Shown: positions 55,148 to 63,920 of the stretch, piece by piece
Numbering within the stretch: the stretch's first letter is position 1
Layout of the letters: the number at the start of each line of letters is the position of its first letter
DNA from: Nitrosospira sp. 56-18
Lineage (GTDB): Bacteria > Pseudomonadota > Gammaproteobacteria > Burkholderiales > Nitrosomonadaceae
Direction of reading: 5' to 3'
NCBI GenBank assembly: GCA_001899235.1
Contig: MKVR01000005.1
Coordinates: 38,681 to 102,680 of the forward strand
Length of the DNA: 64,000 nt
Translations under genes and position numbers: made by a program
The notes under the pieces: generated by a model
What the model saw: only the letters and a program-made list of their open reading frames with translations
Database searches by the model: none
What the model was told of the DNA's origin: nothing

Positions 55148-55988
55148 AGAATTCGTGGCCTTTATCGGCATGCTGTTGCTGGATGGCGGCAATGCGCTCG
55201 ACTTCATGCACGAGCTGCGCAAGAGGCGGAATATTGAAGTCGCGTTCCAGCAGCGTGGGCGCTACGCCATGGATATGATATGCCTCATCCAGCAGTGACC
55301 AGACGGGATCGATCACGTCAGCGCCATGTGTGTCTATTATCAGGTTCTCGGATTCGTTGTAGTGTCCGGCCATGTGCATATAGACGATGCGCTCGGACGG
55401 CATGGAGCGAATGAATTCGATCGCATCATAACCATGGTTGATGCTGTTGACATACACGTTGTTGACGTCGAGATGGAGGCTGCAATCTGCTTCGGCCAGC
55501 ACCGCGCGGATGAAATCCGCTTCACTCATCTCCGCGATCGGGGACTGCAGGTAGAAAGAAGCATTTTCCATGGCGATGCGGCGCTCGAGAATATCCTGGG
55601 CGCGCCGGATGCGCGCTGCCACATACCTTACCGCCTCCCCGGTGAAGGGTATTGGAAGCAGATCGTATAGATGACCGTCATCGGAGCAGTATGAGAGATG
55701 CTCCGTATAAAGGGAAATACGGTGCTGGTCCAGGAAATGCCGGATTTTGTGGAGAAACTCTTCATCCAGTGGAGCCGGACTTCCAATGGAAAGGGAAAGC
55801 CCGTGGCACACGAACGGATAGCGCTCGGTGAAATTGCACAGATCGCGCCCTGCCGCGCCGCCGAGATCGATCCAGTTTTCGGGAGCGACCTCAAAGAAAT
55901 CGATAGCGTGGGGAACGCCGTTTTTCAGGGCGGGGATCAGCTCACGCCTCAAGCCCAGCCCGGCTCCGGCCACTCCGGCAAAATTCAA
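55128..55988 (-). CDS. HvfB-like multinuclear non-heme iron oxidase (MNIO, DUF692)
   Basis: 286 residues of the DUF692/MNIO family, TIM-barrel enzymes that oxidise Cys in precursor peptides to oxazolone-thioamide or related groups. It begins [18 protein letters not shown]. Likely iron ligands occur in order: His62 ([10 protein letters not shown]), Glu96-His97 (YTEHLSY), Glu141-Asn142, Asp174 and His185 ([18 protein letters not shown]), His205 and His209 (MHMAGH), and Asp219/His221 (DTHG). The start codon appears to be TTG at 55988, nine bases after the stop of the precursor gene, with no ATG near the conserved N-terminus; translation may depend on the precursor gene. Substrates are probably the two EGxCG proteins encoded upstream. 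Confidence 0.9.
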   Translation of the reverse strand: MNFAGVAGAGLGLRRELIPALKNGVPHAIDFFEVAPENWIDLGGAAGRDLCNFTERYPFVCHGLSLSIGSPAPLDEEFLHKIRHFLDQHRISLYTEHLSYCSDDGHLYDLLPIPFTGEAVRYVAARIRRAQDILERRIAMENASFYLQSPIAEMSEADFIRAVLAEADCSLHLDVNNVYVNSINHGYDAIEFIRSMPSERIVYMHMAGHYNESENLIIDTHGADVIDPVWSLLDEAYHIHGVAPTLLERDFNIPPLAQLVHEVERIAAIQQQHADKGHEFYARRAS

Positions 55989-55996
55989 GGGTGGAA

Positions 55997-56404
55997 CTAC
56001 TTCTTCATTGCCCCATGGGGAGCTGCACTTGCTCCGCTGGACCTGGTGCCTCCATATGCGTCGGCCTCAGGCTGATCGACTGCTCCGTCCTTGTTCGTAT
56101 CCATCCTGTCGAATATGGCTTCGTGGTGCTTGAGAAATTCCTGCTTGGTCACTTTCCCATCCTTGTTGGCATCCACCATCGACATGCCGCATCTCCCTTC
56201 CGAGGTTTTGGGAGCTCCTCCGCCGCCGTACTTGTTGGGGTCCACGCGATCGGCATAAGCCAGAACGTACCCCTTGTCCAGCGTCCGTGCAGCAAAAGGA
56301 TTTTCGGAAGGATTCTCAGCCGCGGAAACGACTGGTGCGATGCCAAGCGTGGCGGCGAATGCCGAGCTTACTGCCAGGGAAATGGCTGTTCTTTTTTTGC
56401 GCAT
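55997..56404 (-). CDS. Secreted EF-hand protein with one EGRCG motif (probable RiPP precursor 2)
   Basis: 135 residues. Signal peptide [20 protein letters not shown], cleaved near VSA (about residue 28). The segment [12 protein letters not shown] is shared with the neighbouring precursor. EGRCG lies at 69-73, directly before two canonical EF-hand loops: 78-89 ([12 protein letters not shown]) and 102-113 ([12 protein letters not shown]). The tail is Ser/Ala/Gly-rich. GAGGAG precedes ATG 56404. It is a paralogue of the 56521-56892 gene, with only one candidate modification site, and sits nine bases upstream of the MNIO gene. It could be a modified metallophore or a calcium-binding helper. Confidence 0.82.
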   Translation of the reverse strand: MRKKRTAISLAVSSAFAATLGIAPVVSAAENPSENPFAARTLDKGYVLAYADRVDPNKYGGGGAPKTSEGRCGMSMVDANKDGKVTKQEFLKHHEAIFDRMDTNKDGAVDQPEADAYGGTRSSGASAAPHGAMKK

Positions 56405-56520
56405 AATTTTTCTCCTCTATTTCGGATGAAAATATTATGTCACATTTTTCGGGATCAGGCCGGCTTCCTGGCTTATTGAGCGCAGAAAGCCGGTTTAATG
56501 GCGGGAAGCAGCGATACGGC

Positions 56521-56892
56521 CTATTTGCCGCTGCCGCACTTTCCGTCTGTCATTTTGCCCTTCAATTCGTCCTTGCTGATCGTGCCATCCTTGTTAGCAT
56601 CCATATGCTCGAACATGGCGTTGTGGTGCGCTGTCCATTCTTCCTTCGTGATCTTGCCATCCTTGTTGGCATCCGCCATGGAGGCGCCACATCGCCCTTC
56701 GCCGCAAGCGCCTTCTCCCCCGCATTTGCCTTCGCCGCTTTTCTGGTGCTTATGTGCATCGGCCACCATGTAACCCTTGGAAAGAGATTGGGATGCAAAA
56801 GGATTGTCTGTTGCGGAAGCTATCGGCACCGTACTAACAGCGGCAAAAGCTGAACCGATTGCAATTGAGATCATTCTTTTCTTGTTAGCCAT
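56521..56892 (-). CDS. HvfA-like RiPP precursor fused to EF hands (precursor 1)
   Basis: 123 residues. Signal peptide MANKKRMISIAIGSAFAAVS, cleaved near ASA (about residue 27). After a His-containing linker (ADAHKHQ) come EGKCG (54-58), EGACG (60-64) and EGRCG (65-69), the pentapeptides that MNIO enzymes modify in HvfA-type copper-binding peptides. Two EF-hand loops follow at 74-85 (DANKDGKITKEE) and 98-109 (DANKDGTISKDE), and the protein ends DGKCGSGK, a fourth Cys in a similar setting. Start ATG 56892 has GAGGAGGA eight bases upstream. The leader, NPFASQSLSKGY segment and EF hands are paralogous to the next gene. Role in copper binding is inferred from the HvfA family. Confidence 0.87.
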   Translation of the reverse strand: MANKKRMISIAIGSAFAAVSTVPIASATDNPFASQSLSKGYMVADAHKHQKSGEGKCGGEGACGEGRCGASMADANKDGKITKEEWTAHHNAMFEHMDANKDGTISKDELKGKMTDGKCGSGK

Positions 56893-57145
56893 AATGTTCG
56901 TCCTCCTCTATAAGATGTTTGAAATGTTCGCAGCATGCGACATTGATGAAGATAACCGATGCCGCAGGTCCCAGTACCAGCCGTTTTATCAGCGCACAAT
57001 CCGCCATGCGGCCTCTTCCGCGTTGATGCATAAACTCCGCCGAACTCTCGGGCACGCTATGGCTTATGAAACATAACATATATTGATGAGCCATGTGGGG
57101 TTTTATGGAAACTGCCACTCCCCAGCCATCCGTGATCCAATTCAT
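56885..57145 (-). CDS. Possible small protein upstream of and overlapping precursor 1
   Basis: An 86-codon frame starts at ATG 57145 with a strong GAGGAG five bases upstream, and its stop overlaps the precursor 1 start by eight bases (ATGGCTAA), a typical coupled arrangement. The sequence contains four Cys (MLCF, DCAL, ACCEH) and several His (KPHMAHQY, EHFKH), no signal peptide, and a short hydrophobic stretch (LVLGPAASVIFINVACC). I recognise no family. A role in metal sensing or as a leader peptide would fit the operon, but the frame may be fortuitous. Confidence 0.4.
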   Translation of the reverse strand: MNWITDGWGVAVSIKPHMAHQYMLCFISHSVPESSAEFMHQRGRGRMADCALIKRLVLGPAASVIFINVACCEHFKHLIEEDEHYG

Positions 57146-57335
57146 TTAAGCTCCTCGGACTATTGCACTTTTCGACGATAAAGATCAAGCTCTGTAAATT
57201 TTGATGGGGCAGCGGCAAAGATAGTTTCGGGGGATAGTTTGGAGTTGCCGGAAGTCTTCCCTCGTGGGGTACCCGCATGAGCTATCCGGGATTCGGCCGA
57301 TGCCCAGACTCAGATGTATGCAAGAAGACTTGCTG

Positions 57336-57341
57336 TATAAT
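57336..57341 (+). promoter_or_regulatory. Probable -10 box of dksA
   Basis: TATAAT lies 45 bases upstream of the dksA ATG. No good -35 hexamer is found at 16-18 bases spacing, so the promoter may be weak or activator-dependent. Confidence 0.4.
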
Positions 57342-57386
57342 ATTTTTTGCAATGCATGTAATGTCACCAGGAAAAGGACAAATAAA

Positions 57387-57809
57387 ATGCCGCTAGAATT
57401 GCATAAACAATCCGTGCCCTACAAGCCGAAAAAAGGCGAGAGCTACATGAACTCCAAGCAGCTTATGCACTTCCGCAATATTCTGGAAGGCATCAAGGTG
57501 GAGCTTGGCCATGATATCGATCGCACGGTACACACCATGCAGGACGAGGCCACCATATTCGCCGATCCCAATGATCGTGCAAGCCAGGAATCAGATATGG
57601 CGCTCGAATTACGCAACCGGGACCGGGAACGCAAGCTGATCAAGAAAATCGATGAAACGATTGCCAAGATCGATACAGGGGATTATGGATATTGCGAAAG
57701 CTGCGGCGTGGAGATTGGACTGAAGCGCCTGGAAGCGCGGCCGACCGCTACTCTTTGTATCGACTGCAAGACCCTGGATGAGATAAGGGAAAAACAGGTA
57801 GCAAAATAG
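57387..57809 (+). CDS. dksA: DksA, RNA polymerase-binding transcription factor
   Basis: 140 residues. The coiled-coil region carries the tip motif DPNDRA (DxxDxA) needed for activity in the RNA polymerase secondary channel, between [20 protein letters not shown] and [20 protein letters not shown]. The C-terminal four-Cys zinc finger is intact (CESCGVEIG and CIDC). DksA acts with ppGpp in the stringent response. ATG 57387 has AAGGA eight bases upstream; the frame is open further upstream but without such a site. It is divergent from the metallophore operon and followed by a strong terminator. Confidence 0.93.
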   Translation: MPLELHKQSVPYKPKKGESYMNSKQLMHFRNILEGIKVELGHDIDRTVHTMQDEATIFADPNDRASQESDMALELRNRDRERKLIKKIDETIAKIDTGDYGYCESCGVEIGLKRLEARPTATLCIDCKTLDEIREKQVAK

Positions 57810-57898
57810 CGGCGAGCGAGGCACGCCAAGCCGGTCGAAGCAGGCGATCGCAAGGACCGTTTTCAGCGATTGGTTTGAATTGCGCCACCAGCAAAATC

Positions 57899-57929
57899 AA
57901 AAGCCCCTTTCTTGCGAAAGGGGCTTTTT
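57899..57929. terminator. Rho-independent terminator after dksA, possibly bidirectional
   Basis: AAAAGCCCCTTT and AAAGGGGCTTTTT form a perfect stem with a six-base loop and a T-run on the plus strand. A T-rich tract also follows on the minus strand, so it may serve pnp, which ends at 58060. Confidence 0.9.
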
Positions 57930-58059
57930 GGCAACTGGCGGTATCATCCTAAATCCGCCCTGTATCAAATTCACCATATAGGTGAACGTCGAGTACCGCG
58001 AAAATCTTTGTGGATCGTGGTTCTAAATTAAAAAGGGTGGTCGACTGCCGGATTGAGGG

Positions 58060-60168
58060 CTATGCGGTACCGTCACCCTGGACGTCGGCAGCCGCTGCTT
58101 TCATGCTTAGGCGCAGCCGTCCCTTGTCGTCTGCTTCCAGGACCTTGACACGAACCACCTGGCCTTCCTTGAGATGATCCGACACATTATTGACACGTTC
58201 GTTTGCGATCTGGGAAATATGCAGCAGGCCGTCCTTCCCGGGCAATACGCTGACAATGGCGCCAAAATCGAGCAGCTTCAATACGGTCCCATCATATACT
58301 CTGCCCACTTCGACTTCGGCGGTAATATCCTCGATGCGTTTTCGGGCCAGTTCACCACCTTCGGCGTTCACGCACGCTATCATCACTGTGCCGTCGTCCG
58401 TGATGTCGATAGTCGTGCCGGTTTCTTCGGTCAACGCCCGTATTACTGCTCCTCCCTTGCCGATTACATCCCGGATCTTCTCAGGGTTGATTTTTATCTT
58501 GATGATGCGAGGCGCATGTTCCGAGATATCCTCGCGGGTTGCGGGAAGGGCCTGCTTCATGATGCCAAGGATGTGCATTCTTCCTTCTCGCGCCTGTATC
58601 AGGGCGACATGCAGGATGTCCCTGGTGATTCCTTGTATCTTGATGTCCATTTGCAGCGCGGTAATGCCACTCTCGGTACCAGCCACCTTGAAATCCATGT
58701 CACCCAGATGATCCTCGTCGCCGAGAATATCGGTTAGCACCGCGAAGCGGTTACCTTCCTTGATCAATCCCATGGCGATCCCCGCCACATGCGCCTTTAA
58801 CGGAACCCCTGCATCCATCAATGCAAGGCAACCGCCACAGACTGATGCCATGGAGCTGGAACCGTTGGATTCGGTGATCTCCGATACCACCCGCAAGGAA
58901 TAGCCGAATTCTTCTGCCGAAGGCAATACCGCTACCAGCGCCCGCTTGGCAAGGCGCCCGTGGCCAATTTCTCGACGCTTGGGCGTGCCGACACGCCCGG
59001 TTTCTCCGGTCGCATACGGAGGCATATTGTAATGAAGCATGAAGCGCTCGGAATAATCTCCCTGTAGCGCATCGATCTTCTGCTCGTCGCGTCCGGTTCC
59101 CAGCGTTGCCACTACAAGCGCTTGGGTTTCCCCGCGAGTGAACAAAGCGGAGCCATGGGTACGAGGCAACAGGCCGTTACGAATAGTGATGGGACGAACC
59201 GTGCGGGTATCCCGGCCATCTATGCGCGGTTCTCCGTCGAGAATCTGCGAGCGCACGATTCTTGATTCAAGGGCAAAACTAGCCTCTTTGACAGCCTGCG
59301 CATCCGGTCCATCTTCAGCCCCGACTCCCACCTCGGTGAAAATCCGTTGCCAGATGCTGTCTATCGCTTCAGACCTGGCCTGCTTCTGCTTCAATTTGAA
59401 TGCCGCACGCAGGTCAGCCTCCGCCAGCTTGGCAATTTTCTCTCCCAGACTTTCGTCCTTCGGCTCCGGAACCCAGTCCCACGCGGTAACGCCGGCCTCA
59501 TCCGCCAACTCGTTTATTGCGTCGATTACCGGCTGCATTTGCTGATGACCATAGAGGATGGCACCCAGCATGATATCTTCCGATAACTCCAGGGCCTCCG
59601 ATTCGACCATCAGCACTGCCTGCTGCGTTCCCGCCACTACCAGGTTCAACTGCGTGTGCTTCAATTCCGTGGTGGTCGGATTGAGCAGGTATTCTCCATT
59701 GATGTACCCGACTCGCGCGGCTCCCATTGGACCATCGAATGGAATCCCGGAAAGAACCAGCGCAGCTGACGCCCCCAGCATGGAAGGAATATCCGCATCC
59801 ACTTCATTGTCGGAGGACATGACAGTGGCGACAATCTGGACTTCGTTGTAAAAATTATCGGGGAATAGAGGGCGGATGGGGCGGTCGATCAGGCGGGAGG
59901 TAAGAATTTCTTTTTCGGATGGACGGCCTTCCCGCTTGAAAAAACTGCCAGGTATTCTGCCTGCCGCGTAACTTCTCTCCTGATAATCTACTGTCAGCGG
60001 GAAAAAATCCTGCCCTTGCTTTGCATTCCTGGCCCCCACTACGGTTACCAGAACGACAGTGTCATCCATGGTCACCATCACCGCTCCGTGCGCCTGTCTC
60101 GCTATCTCGCCGGTTTCCAGCGTTAGTTTGTGATTGCCGTAGGTAATGCTTTTTTTAATTGATTTCAA
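58060..60168 (-). CDS. pnp: Polyribonucleotide nucleotidyltransferase (PNPase)
   Basis: 702 residues, phosphorolytic 3'-5' exoribonuclease of the degradosome. Two RNase PH domains are seen ([40 protein letters not shown]; and [53 protein letters not shown]), followed by KH ([20 protein letters not shown]) and S1 ([33 protein letters not shown]) domains. It lies 127 bp downstream of rpsO, the usual rpsO-pnp order. The region between carries a hairpin at 60230-60254. Confidence 0.97.
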   Translation of the reverse strand: MKSIKKSITYGNHKLTLETGEIARQAHGAVMVTMDDTVVLVTVVGARNAKQGQDFFPLTVDYQERSYAAGRIPGSFFKREGRPSEKEILTSRLIDRPIRPLFPDNFYNEVQIVATVMSSDNEVDADIPSMLGASAALVLSGIPFDGPMGAARVGYINGEYLLNPTTTELKHTQLNLVVAGTQQAVLMVESEALELSEDIMLGAILYGHQQMQPVIDAINELADEAGVTAWDWVPEPKDESLGEKIAKLAEADLRAAFKLKQKQARSEAIDSIWQRIFTEVGVGAEDGPDAQAVKEASFALESRIVRSQILDGEPRIDGRDTRTVRPITIRNGLLPRTHGSALFTRGETQALVVATLGTGRDEQKIDALQGDYSERFMLHYNMPPYATGETGRVGTPKRREIGHGRLAKRALVAVLPSAEEFGYSLRVVSEITESNGSSSMASVCGGCLALMDAGVPLKAHVAGIAMGLIKEGNRFAVLTDILGDEDHLGDMDFKVAGTESGITALQMDIKIQGITRDILHVALIQAREGRMHILGIMKQALPATREDISEHAPRIIKIKINPEKIRDVIGKGGAVIRALTEETGTTIDITDDGTVMIACVNAEGGELARKRIEDITAEVEVGRVYDGTVLKLLDFGAIVSVLPGKDGLLHISQIANERVNNVSDHLKEGQVVRVKVLEADDKGRLRLSMKAAAADVQGDGTA

Positions 60169-60229
60169 TTAGCTGCCCTTTTGATAAATTCTTTTGGCGC
60201 GGCTTCGTCAACGCTGCCACACGAAGTTC

Positions 60230-60254
60230 ACCGCTCATACGGAAGATGAGCGGT
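60230..60254 (-). promoter_or_regulatory. Intergenic rpsO-pnp hairpin
   Basis: ACCGCTCAT and ATGAGCGGT pair across seven bases, 42 bp past rpsO and 62 bp before pnp. Without a T-run it is more likely an RNA processing site (in E. coli RNase III cuts here in pnp control) than a terminator; that parallel is inferred. Confidence 0.55.
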
Positions 60255-60295
60255 TCGCAATCTGATTTGCTGTTATCTCGACGAGGGATCGAATC

Positions 60296-60565
60296 CTACT
60301 TGCGCAGACCGAGGCGATCTATCAACGTCCGATAGCTATCCGCATGCCTGCGTTTGAGGTAGTCGAGCAGCTTGCGGCGGCGACTCACCATGCGCAGCAA
60401 TCCCCGGCGCGAATGATGATCCTTGACATGCGCCTTGAAGTGATTAGCCAAGCCGTTGATACGGGCAGTCAACAATGCCACTTGCACTTCAGGAGAACCG
60501 GTGTCCCCTGCCGCTCGTTGATAGTCGCGCACGACCTGTGCTTTTTGATCGGTTGTGACTGGCAT
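60296..60565 (-). CDS. rpsO: 30S ribosomal protein S15
   Basis: 89 residues, the exact usual length. Typical segments: [60 protein letters not shown]. It binds 16S rRNA in the central domain. GGAG precedes ATG 60565. It is upstream of pnp on the same strand. Confidence 0.98.
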   Translation of the reverse strand: MPVTTDQKAQVVRDYQRAAGDTGSPEVQVALLTARINGLANHFKAHVKDHHSRRGLLRMVSRRRKLLDYLKRRHADSYRTLIDRLGLRK

Positions 60566-60709
60566 GCCTACTTCTCCATTAAATGCTTGATATGAAAGGG
60601 CGACATTTTACTCTTTAACGGGGTTAATTCTCAAGTAATCCGTTACTTTATTTTAACCCCTGCTCATCCAGGGAACCTAGCGGCAAACAGTGCAAAATTT
60701 GCCTCGCGC

Positions 60710-61306
60710 CTATCCCGCGGCTTTAAGCAATCGGGCGATATCATGAGCGAAAACATCTTCTCCCTTTTCGCCGCTGACATACAACCTGAGTCTTCCCTGA
60801 GGATCAAACAAATAGGTGCCAGCCGAGTGTTCCATGATTTCGTGGCCCGGCGAATCCCCAACGACCTTCTGATAAACGATTTTGAACTCGTTCGCAACCT
60901 CCCGTGTGGCCTCTGTATCGCCGGACAGGCCAATGAATGCTGGGTTGAAAGCTGAAAGGTATTCCCGTAGGACGGAGGGGGTATCATGCTCGGGATCGAG
61001 AGTGACGAATAACACCTGAACCCTTGCCGCATCGACTCCCAGTTTTTGCACGGCGCCTGTGAGTTTGCTCATTGTCGCGGGGCAGATATCCGGACACTGG
61101 GTATAGCCGAAAAACACGGCTATGACTTTGCCTTTGAAATCCGCGAGTGTCCGGGCCTCACCAGTCGGCCCCGGAAGCTTCAATTCCCGGCCAAAGCTGG
61201 CATCGGTAATATCGGTAGATAAAAATGTGGGGTTCGCGGTGTTTCCGCAACTTGCCAGAAAGAACACCGCGAACCAGGCAAGGACCGCCCTGAGACCAAA
61301 GGTCAC
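60710..61306 (-). CDS. SCO1/SenC-family copper chaperone lipoprotein
   Basis: 198 residues. Lipoprotein signal with lipobox LASC (residues 17-20), then a thioredoxin fold with the copper-binding Cys pair in GYTQCPDICPATMSKL and the third ligand His in EIMEHSAGTYLFDPQGR. SCO proteins deliver copper to the CuA site of cytochrome oxidase. It lies just after ctaB in the oxidase assembly cluster, with nine bases between the genes. Confidence 0.93.
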   Translation of the reverse strand: MTFGLRAVLAWFAVFFLASCGNTANPTFLSTDITDASFGRELKLPGPTGEARTLADFKGKVIAVFFGYTQCPDICPATMSKLTGAVQKLGVDAARVQVLFVTLDPEHDTPSVLREYLSAFNPAFIGLSGDTEATREVANEFKIVYQKVVGDSPGHEIMEHSAGTYLFDPQGRLRLYVSGEKGEDVFAHDIARLLKAAG

Positions 61307-61315
61307 GTGAAAAGA

Positions 61316-62209
61316 TTAAAACCGGATGTAATGATCCACCAGCAGAACAACAAACAATGCCGCCAGATAGAATATGGAATATCTGAAGGTCTTTTTCGCG
61401 AGCTGATCGCTATAGTCCACATAAATCTTTACGGCATAATATAGGAATACGACATCCAGAATGCCTGCGCCCGCAAGATAGATGAGACCGCTCATTTTGG
61501 TAGCGTATGGCATCAGCGTCACGGCAATGAGAATCAGCGTGTACAGCAAAACATGCAAGCGCGTGAACTTGTCGCCATGCGTTACCGGCAGCATGGGCAT
61601 TCCGATCTTGGCATATTCCAGCTTGCGATACAGCGCCAGCGCCCAGAAATGCGGAGGAGTCCAGGCGAAGATTATAAGAAACAATAAGAGGGCGTCAGCG
61701 GAAACCTCACCCGTTACCGCTGCCCATCCCAGGACGGGCGGCATGGCGCCGGAAGCACCGCCTATCACGATATTTTGCGGAGTCATGGGTTTGAGGATGA
61801 CGGTGTAGATGATGGCGTAGCCGACAAAAGTACCCAGGGTCAACCACATGGTGAGCGGGTTCACCAATTGATGAAGGATCAGCAAACCCGTGCCGCCTAT
61901 CAGGGCCAGGAAGAACAGCGTTTCAGGCGAAGTCACGGTTCCGCGGGGAAGCGGCCGACCCCGGGTGCGCGCCATGACTGCATCGAGCTTCTGCTCCACC
62001 AGGCAATTCACTGCTGCCGCGGCCCCCGCTACCAGCGCTATCCCCAGCGTACCGAATATCAGGGCGTTTAGGGGCACAGCGCCGGGGACAGAAAGAAACA
62101 TGCCGATGAAAGCGGTAAAAACGATAAGCGATACCACTCGCGGCTTGGTCAGACGATAAAACTGCTGCATGCGGGAAGTGGTTTGCTGCCAAGCCAGACT
62201 AGTAGCCAT
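61316..62209 (-). CDS. ctaB: Protoheme IX farnesyltransferase (heme O synthase)
   Basis: 297 residues with about nine TM helices. Converts heme B to heme O for cytochrome oxidase. Family motifs: the Asp-rich [20 protein letters not shown] and [20 protein letters not shown], then [20 protein letters not shown] and [10 protein letters not shown]. In many relatives ctaA (heme A synthase) sits directly upstream; here there is only a 130-bp gap before the thioredoxin-like gene. Confidence 0.95.
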   Translation of the reverse strand: MATSLAWQQTTSRMQQFYRLTKPRVVSLIVFTAFIGMFLSVPGAVPLNALIFGTLGIALVAGAAAAVNCLVEQKLDAVMARTRGRPLPRGTVTSPETLFFLALIGGTGLLILHQLVNPLTMWLTLGTFVGYAIIYTVILKPMTPQNIVIGGASGAMPPVLGWAAVTGEVSADALLLFLIIFAWTPPHFWALALYRKLEYAKIGMPMLPVTHGDKFTRLHVLLYTLILIAVTLMPYATKMSGLIYLAGAGILDVVFLYYAVKIYVDYSDQLAKKTFRYSIFYLAALFVVLLVDHYIRF

Positions 62210-62339
62210 GATTAATCTCCTGATTCATGCAGGCTCGGCGCCTGCTTTTAAACGATCGAACATCCTTTATAGTACCGAGCAGCTTCTCGTTTATGCGAAG
62301 TCTCTGCTCATGGACGATTTCGCTTCAATTCGAAAACCT

Positions 62340-62951
62340 CTAATGCCTTTGATCGGTTCCCACTGCATGCTCCAACTGGGAAACCTTAAGTAACCGCTTA
62401 ATGTCCTTCGCTATTTTTGTAGGGTCCGAATCTTTTGGAAAACGCATCATCAAATTGGCTATCGGATCTATCACGTATATGTAATCGTGCAGGCCTTCCG
62501 CGGGAAATTGCTTGAGCAACTCACTGTCTTTGGCGCCAAGCAGCCAGGTTCCCTTGAACTCATTCACGATTTCCGCTGCCGGTTTCACATCATCATCTAT
62601 CAGCCATACACGCTCTATTCGATCCTTCTCGGCGTTCTGTACGGTTCGAACCTGCCGCATGTAATAAAGCTTCTTCCGGCACGCCTCATCGCACTTCCCT
62701 GAATCCACCGATAATAATACCCATTTGCCGCGCAGATCGCGCATCCGGAATATGGTGTCATTCGATTGATTCGAGGCGCTCCCCGATAAAGGCTTCACCT
62801 TGAGCAATTCGCCGTAATTAACGGGGTCAGGCCTCACCTCCATGAAAAACAGCGTATAGGATGCAATAAATGGCGCGCACATGATTACGAACAATAAGAT
62901 CAGCGTGCGTCTGTTCGTTTTACGTGCTTTTAGCGTGCTCTCGTTTGACAC
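62340..62951 (-). CDS. Membrane-anchored thioredoxin-like protein of the oxidase cluster
   Basis: 203 residues. One N-terminal TM helix (LILLFVIMCAPFIASYTLFF) and a periplasmic thioredoxin/SCO-like domain. It carries a CxxxC pair in VDSGKCDEACRKKLYYMRQV, spaced as in SCO proteins, and FMRDLRGKW-like and HDYIYVIDPIANLMMRFPKD segments that resemble the SCO strand order. No third His at the SCO position is apparent. It is commonly annotated only as a cytochrome oxidase-linked membrane protein; a thiol or copper role in CuA assembly is inferred. It overlaps the SURF1 gene by 32 bases. Confidence 0.78.
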   Translation of the reverse strand: MSNESTLKARKTNRRTLILLFVIMCAPFIASYTLFFMEVRPDPVNYGELLKVKPLSGSASNQSNDTIFRMRDLRGKWVLLSVDSGKCDEACRKKLYYMRQVRTVQNAEKDRIERVWLIDDDVKPAAEIVNEFKGTWLLGAKDSELLKQFPAEGLHDYIYVIDPIANLMMRFPKDSDPTKIAKDIKRLLKVSQLEHAVGTDQRH

Positions 62952-63642
62952 TTAACACCAAATAAATAATCAGCACAGCCAGTGCCATGGAGAACCATTG
63001 AATCGCGTATCCCCAGTTTTTTGCGGAACCCGAGTCCGGCCGTGTCCATTTTCGCACCAGGCCGTCATTCACATTATCCTGTTGCAATATCATCACAGGC
63101 TGCACTCTCAGCCCTGTAGCGCTGGCGTAGCGTTCCGGATCAAGATTTCCCCAGACCGGCCCTGGAACCACCTCTTTCGAAAGTTCCAGGGTCCTCTGTG
63201 ATGCCGCTGTTGCCGTTCCCGAGATCGTCACCGTCTCCTCGGGCGTAGTAACTAAAGGCAGCTTGGTGCGATCAGGATTTGCCGCGATCCAACCCCGATT
63301 CACCAGGACATGCATGGGTCCTGTGCCTATCCTCAGGGGCGTAATGACGTGGTATCCCACCGCACCCTGGTTTATCTTGTTGTCGAGAAATATCGTGTGG
63401 GCCGGCACATACACACCTCGAACCTCTACTCGACGGTATTGAAAATCCTCCAGTTTTACCGGGACCTCAGGCAACGCCACTGCTGGCTCGCGGGAAAGCA
63501 TGTCAAGCTGTTCCTGCCTCGACTCTTTTTCCCGAGCCCGCGAAAGCTGCCAGTTGCCAAGTTGCACCATGGTGATTATCACGAGCGCCGCGAGTACCGT
63601 TGACCATAATTTCGGGGTGTATCGCCATCCTGAAATAGTCAT
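62920..63642 (-). CDS. SURF1-family cytochrome oxidase assembly protein
   Basis: 240 residues with the SURF1 layout: an N-terminal TM helix (LWSTVLAALVIITMVQLGNW), a periplasmic domain (FQYRRVEVRGVYVPAHTIFL, LVNRGWIAANPDRTKL, NLDERY-like NLDPERYASATGLRVQPVMI), and a C-terminal TM helix (NWGYAIQWFSMALAVLIIYL). SURF1 assists heme a insertion into subunit I. Its gene is divergent from the small DUF2909-like gene, 60 bp away. Confidence 0.93.
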   Translation of the reverse strand: MTISGWRYTPKLWSTVLAALVIITMVQLGNWQLSRAREKESRQEQLDMLSREPAVALPEVPVKLEDFQYRRVEVRGVYVPAHTIFLDNKINQGAVGYHVITPLRIGTGPMHVLVNRGWIAANPDRTKLPLVTTPEETVTISGTATAASQRTLELSKEVVPGPVWGNLDPERYASATGLRVQPVMILQQDNVNDGLVRKWTRPDSGSAKNWGYAIQWFSMALAVLIIYLVLSVKREHAKST

Positions 63643-63702
63643 TGGATAGTTGGCTGAACTCGGCTAAACTTGTTTCCAGACCTAACTTATTGCAGGAATG
63701 AG

Positions 63703-63894
63703 ATGTTAAAGATCATCGCGCTACTATTTTTTTTCTTCATATTAGCCAGCCTGGCATCGGCCATGTATTACATGATCAAGGACAAGGGTCAGGGCACTCG
63801 CGCGGTCAAATCTCTCACTCTTCGCATTAGCCTGTCTTTGCTTTTGTTCACTCTGCTGATGCTGGGAACCTATTGGGGATATATCCCCCTCTAG
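63703..63894 (+). CDS. Small twin-transmembrane protein (DUF2909-like)
   Basis: 63 residues: a TM helix (LKIIALLFFFFILASLASAM), a short loop with YYMIKDKGQGTRAVKSLTLR, and a second TM helix (LSLLLFTLLMLGTYWGYIPL). This small protein is routinely found between coxC and SURF1 genes and is annotated as a twin-TM or DUF2909 protein. ATG 63703 has AGGA about eight bases upstream; an upstream TTG in the same frame is unlikely. It is convergent with the oxidase subunit III gene. Function unknown. Confidence 0.85.
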   Translation: MLKIIALLFFFFILASLASAMYYMIKDKGQGTRAVKSLTLRISLSLLLFTLLMLGTYWGYIPL

Positions 63895-63920
63895 CTTCCC
63901 AGCGCTGATGCTTAAACGAG

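Noticed and set aside
57970..57986. TTCACC-ATATA-GGTGAA dyad between dksA and pnp
   Set aside because: It lies between convergent gene ends where an operator has no evident target; may be chance.
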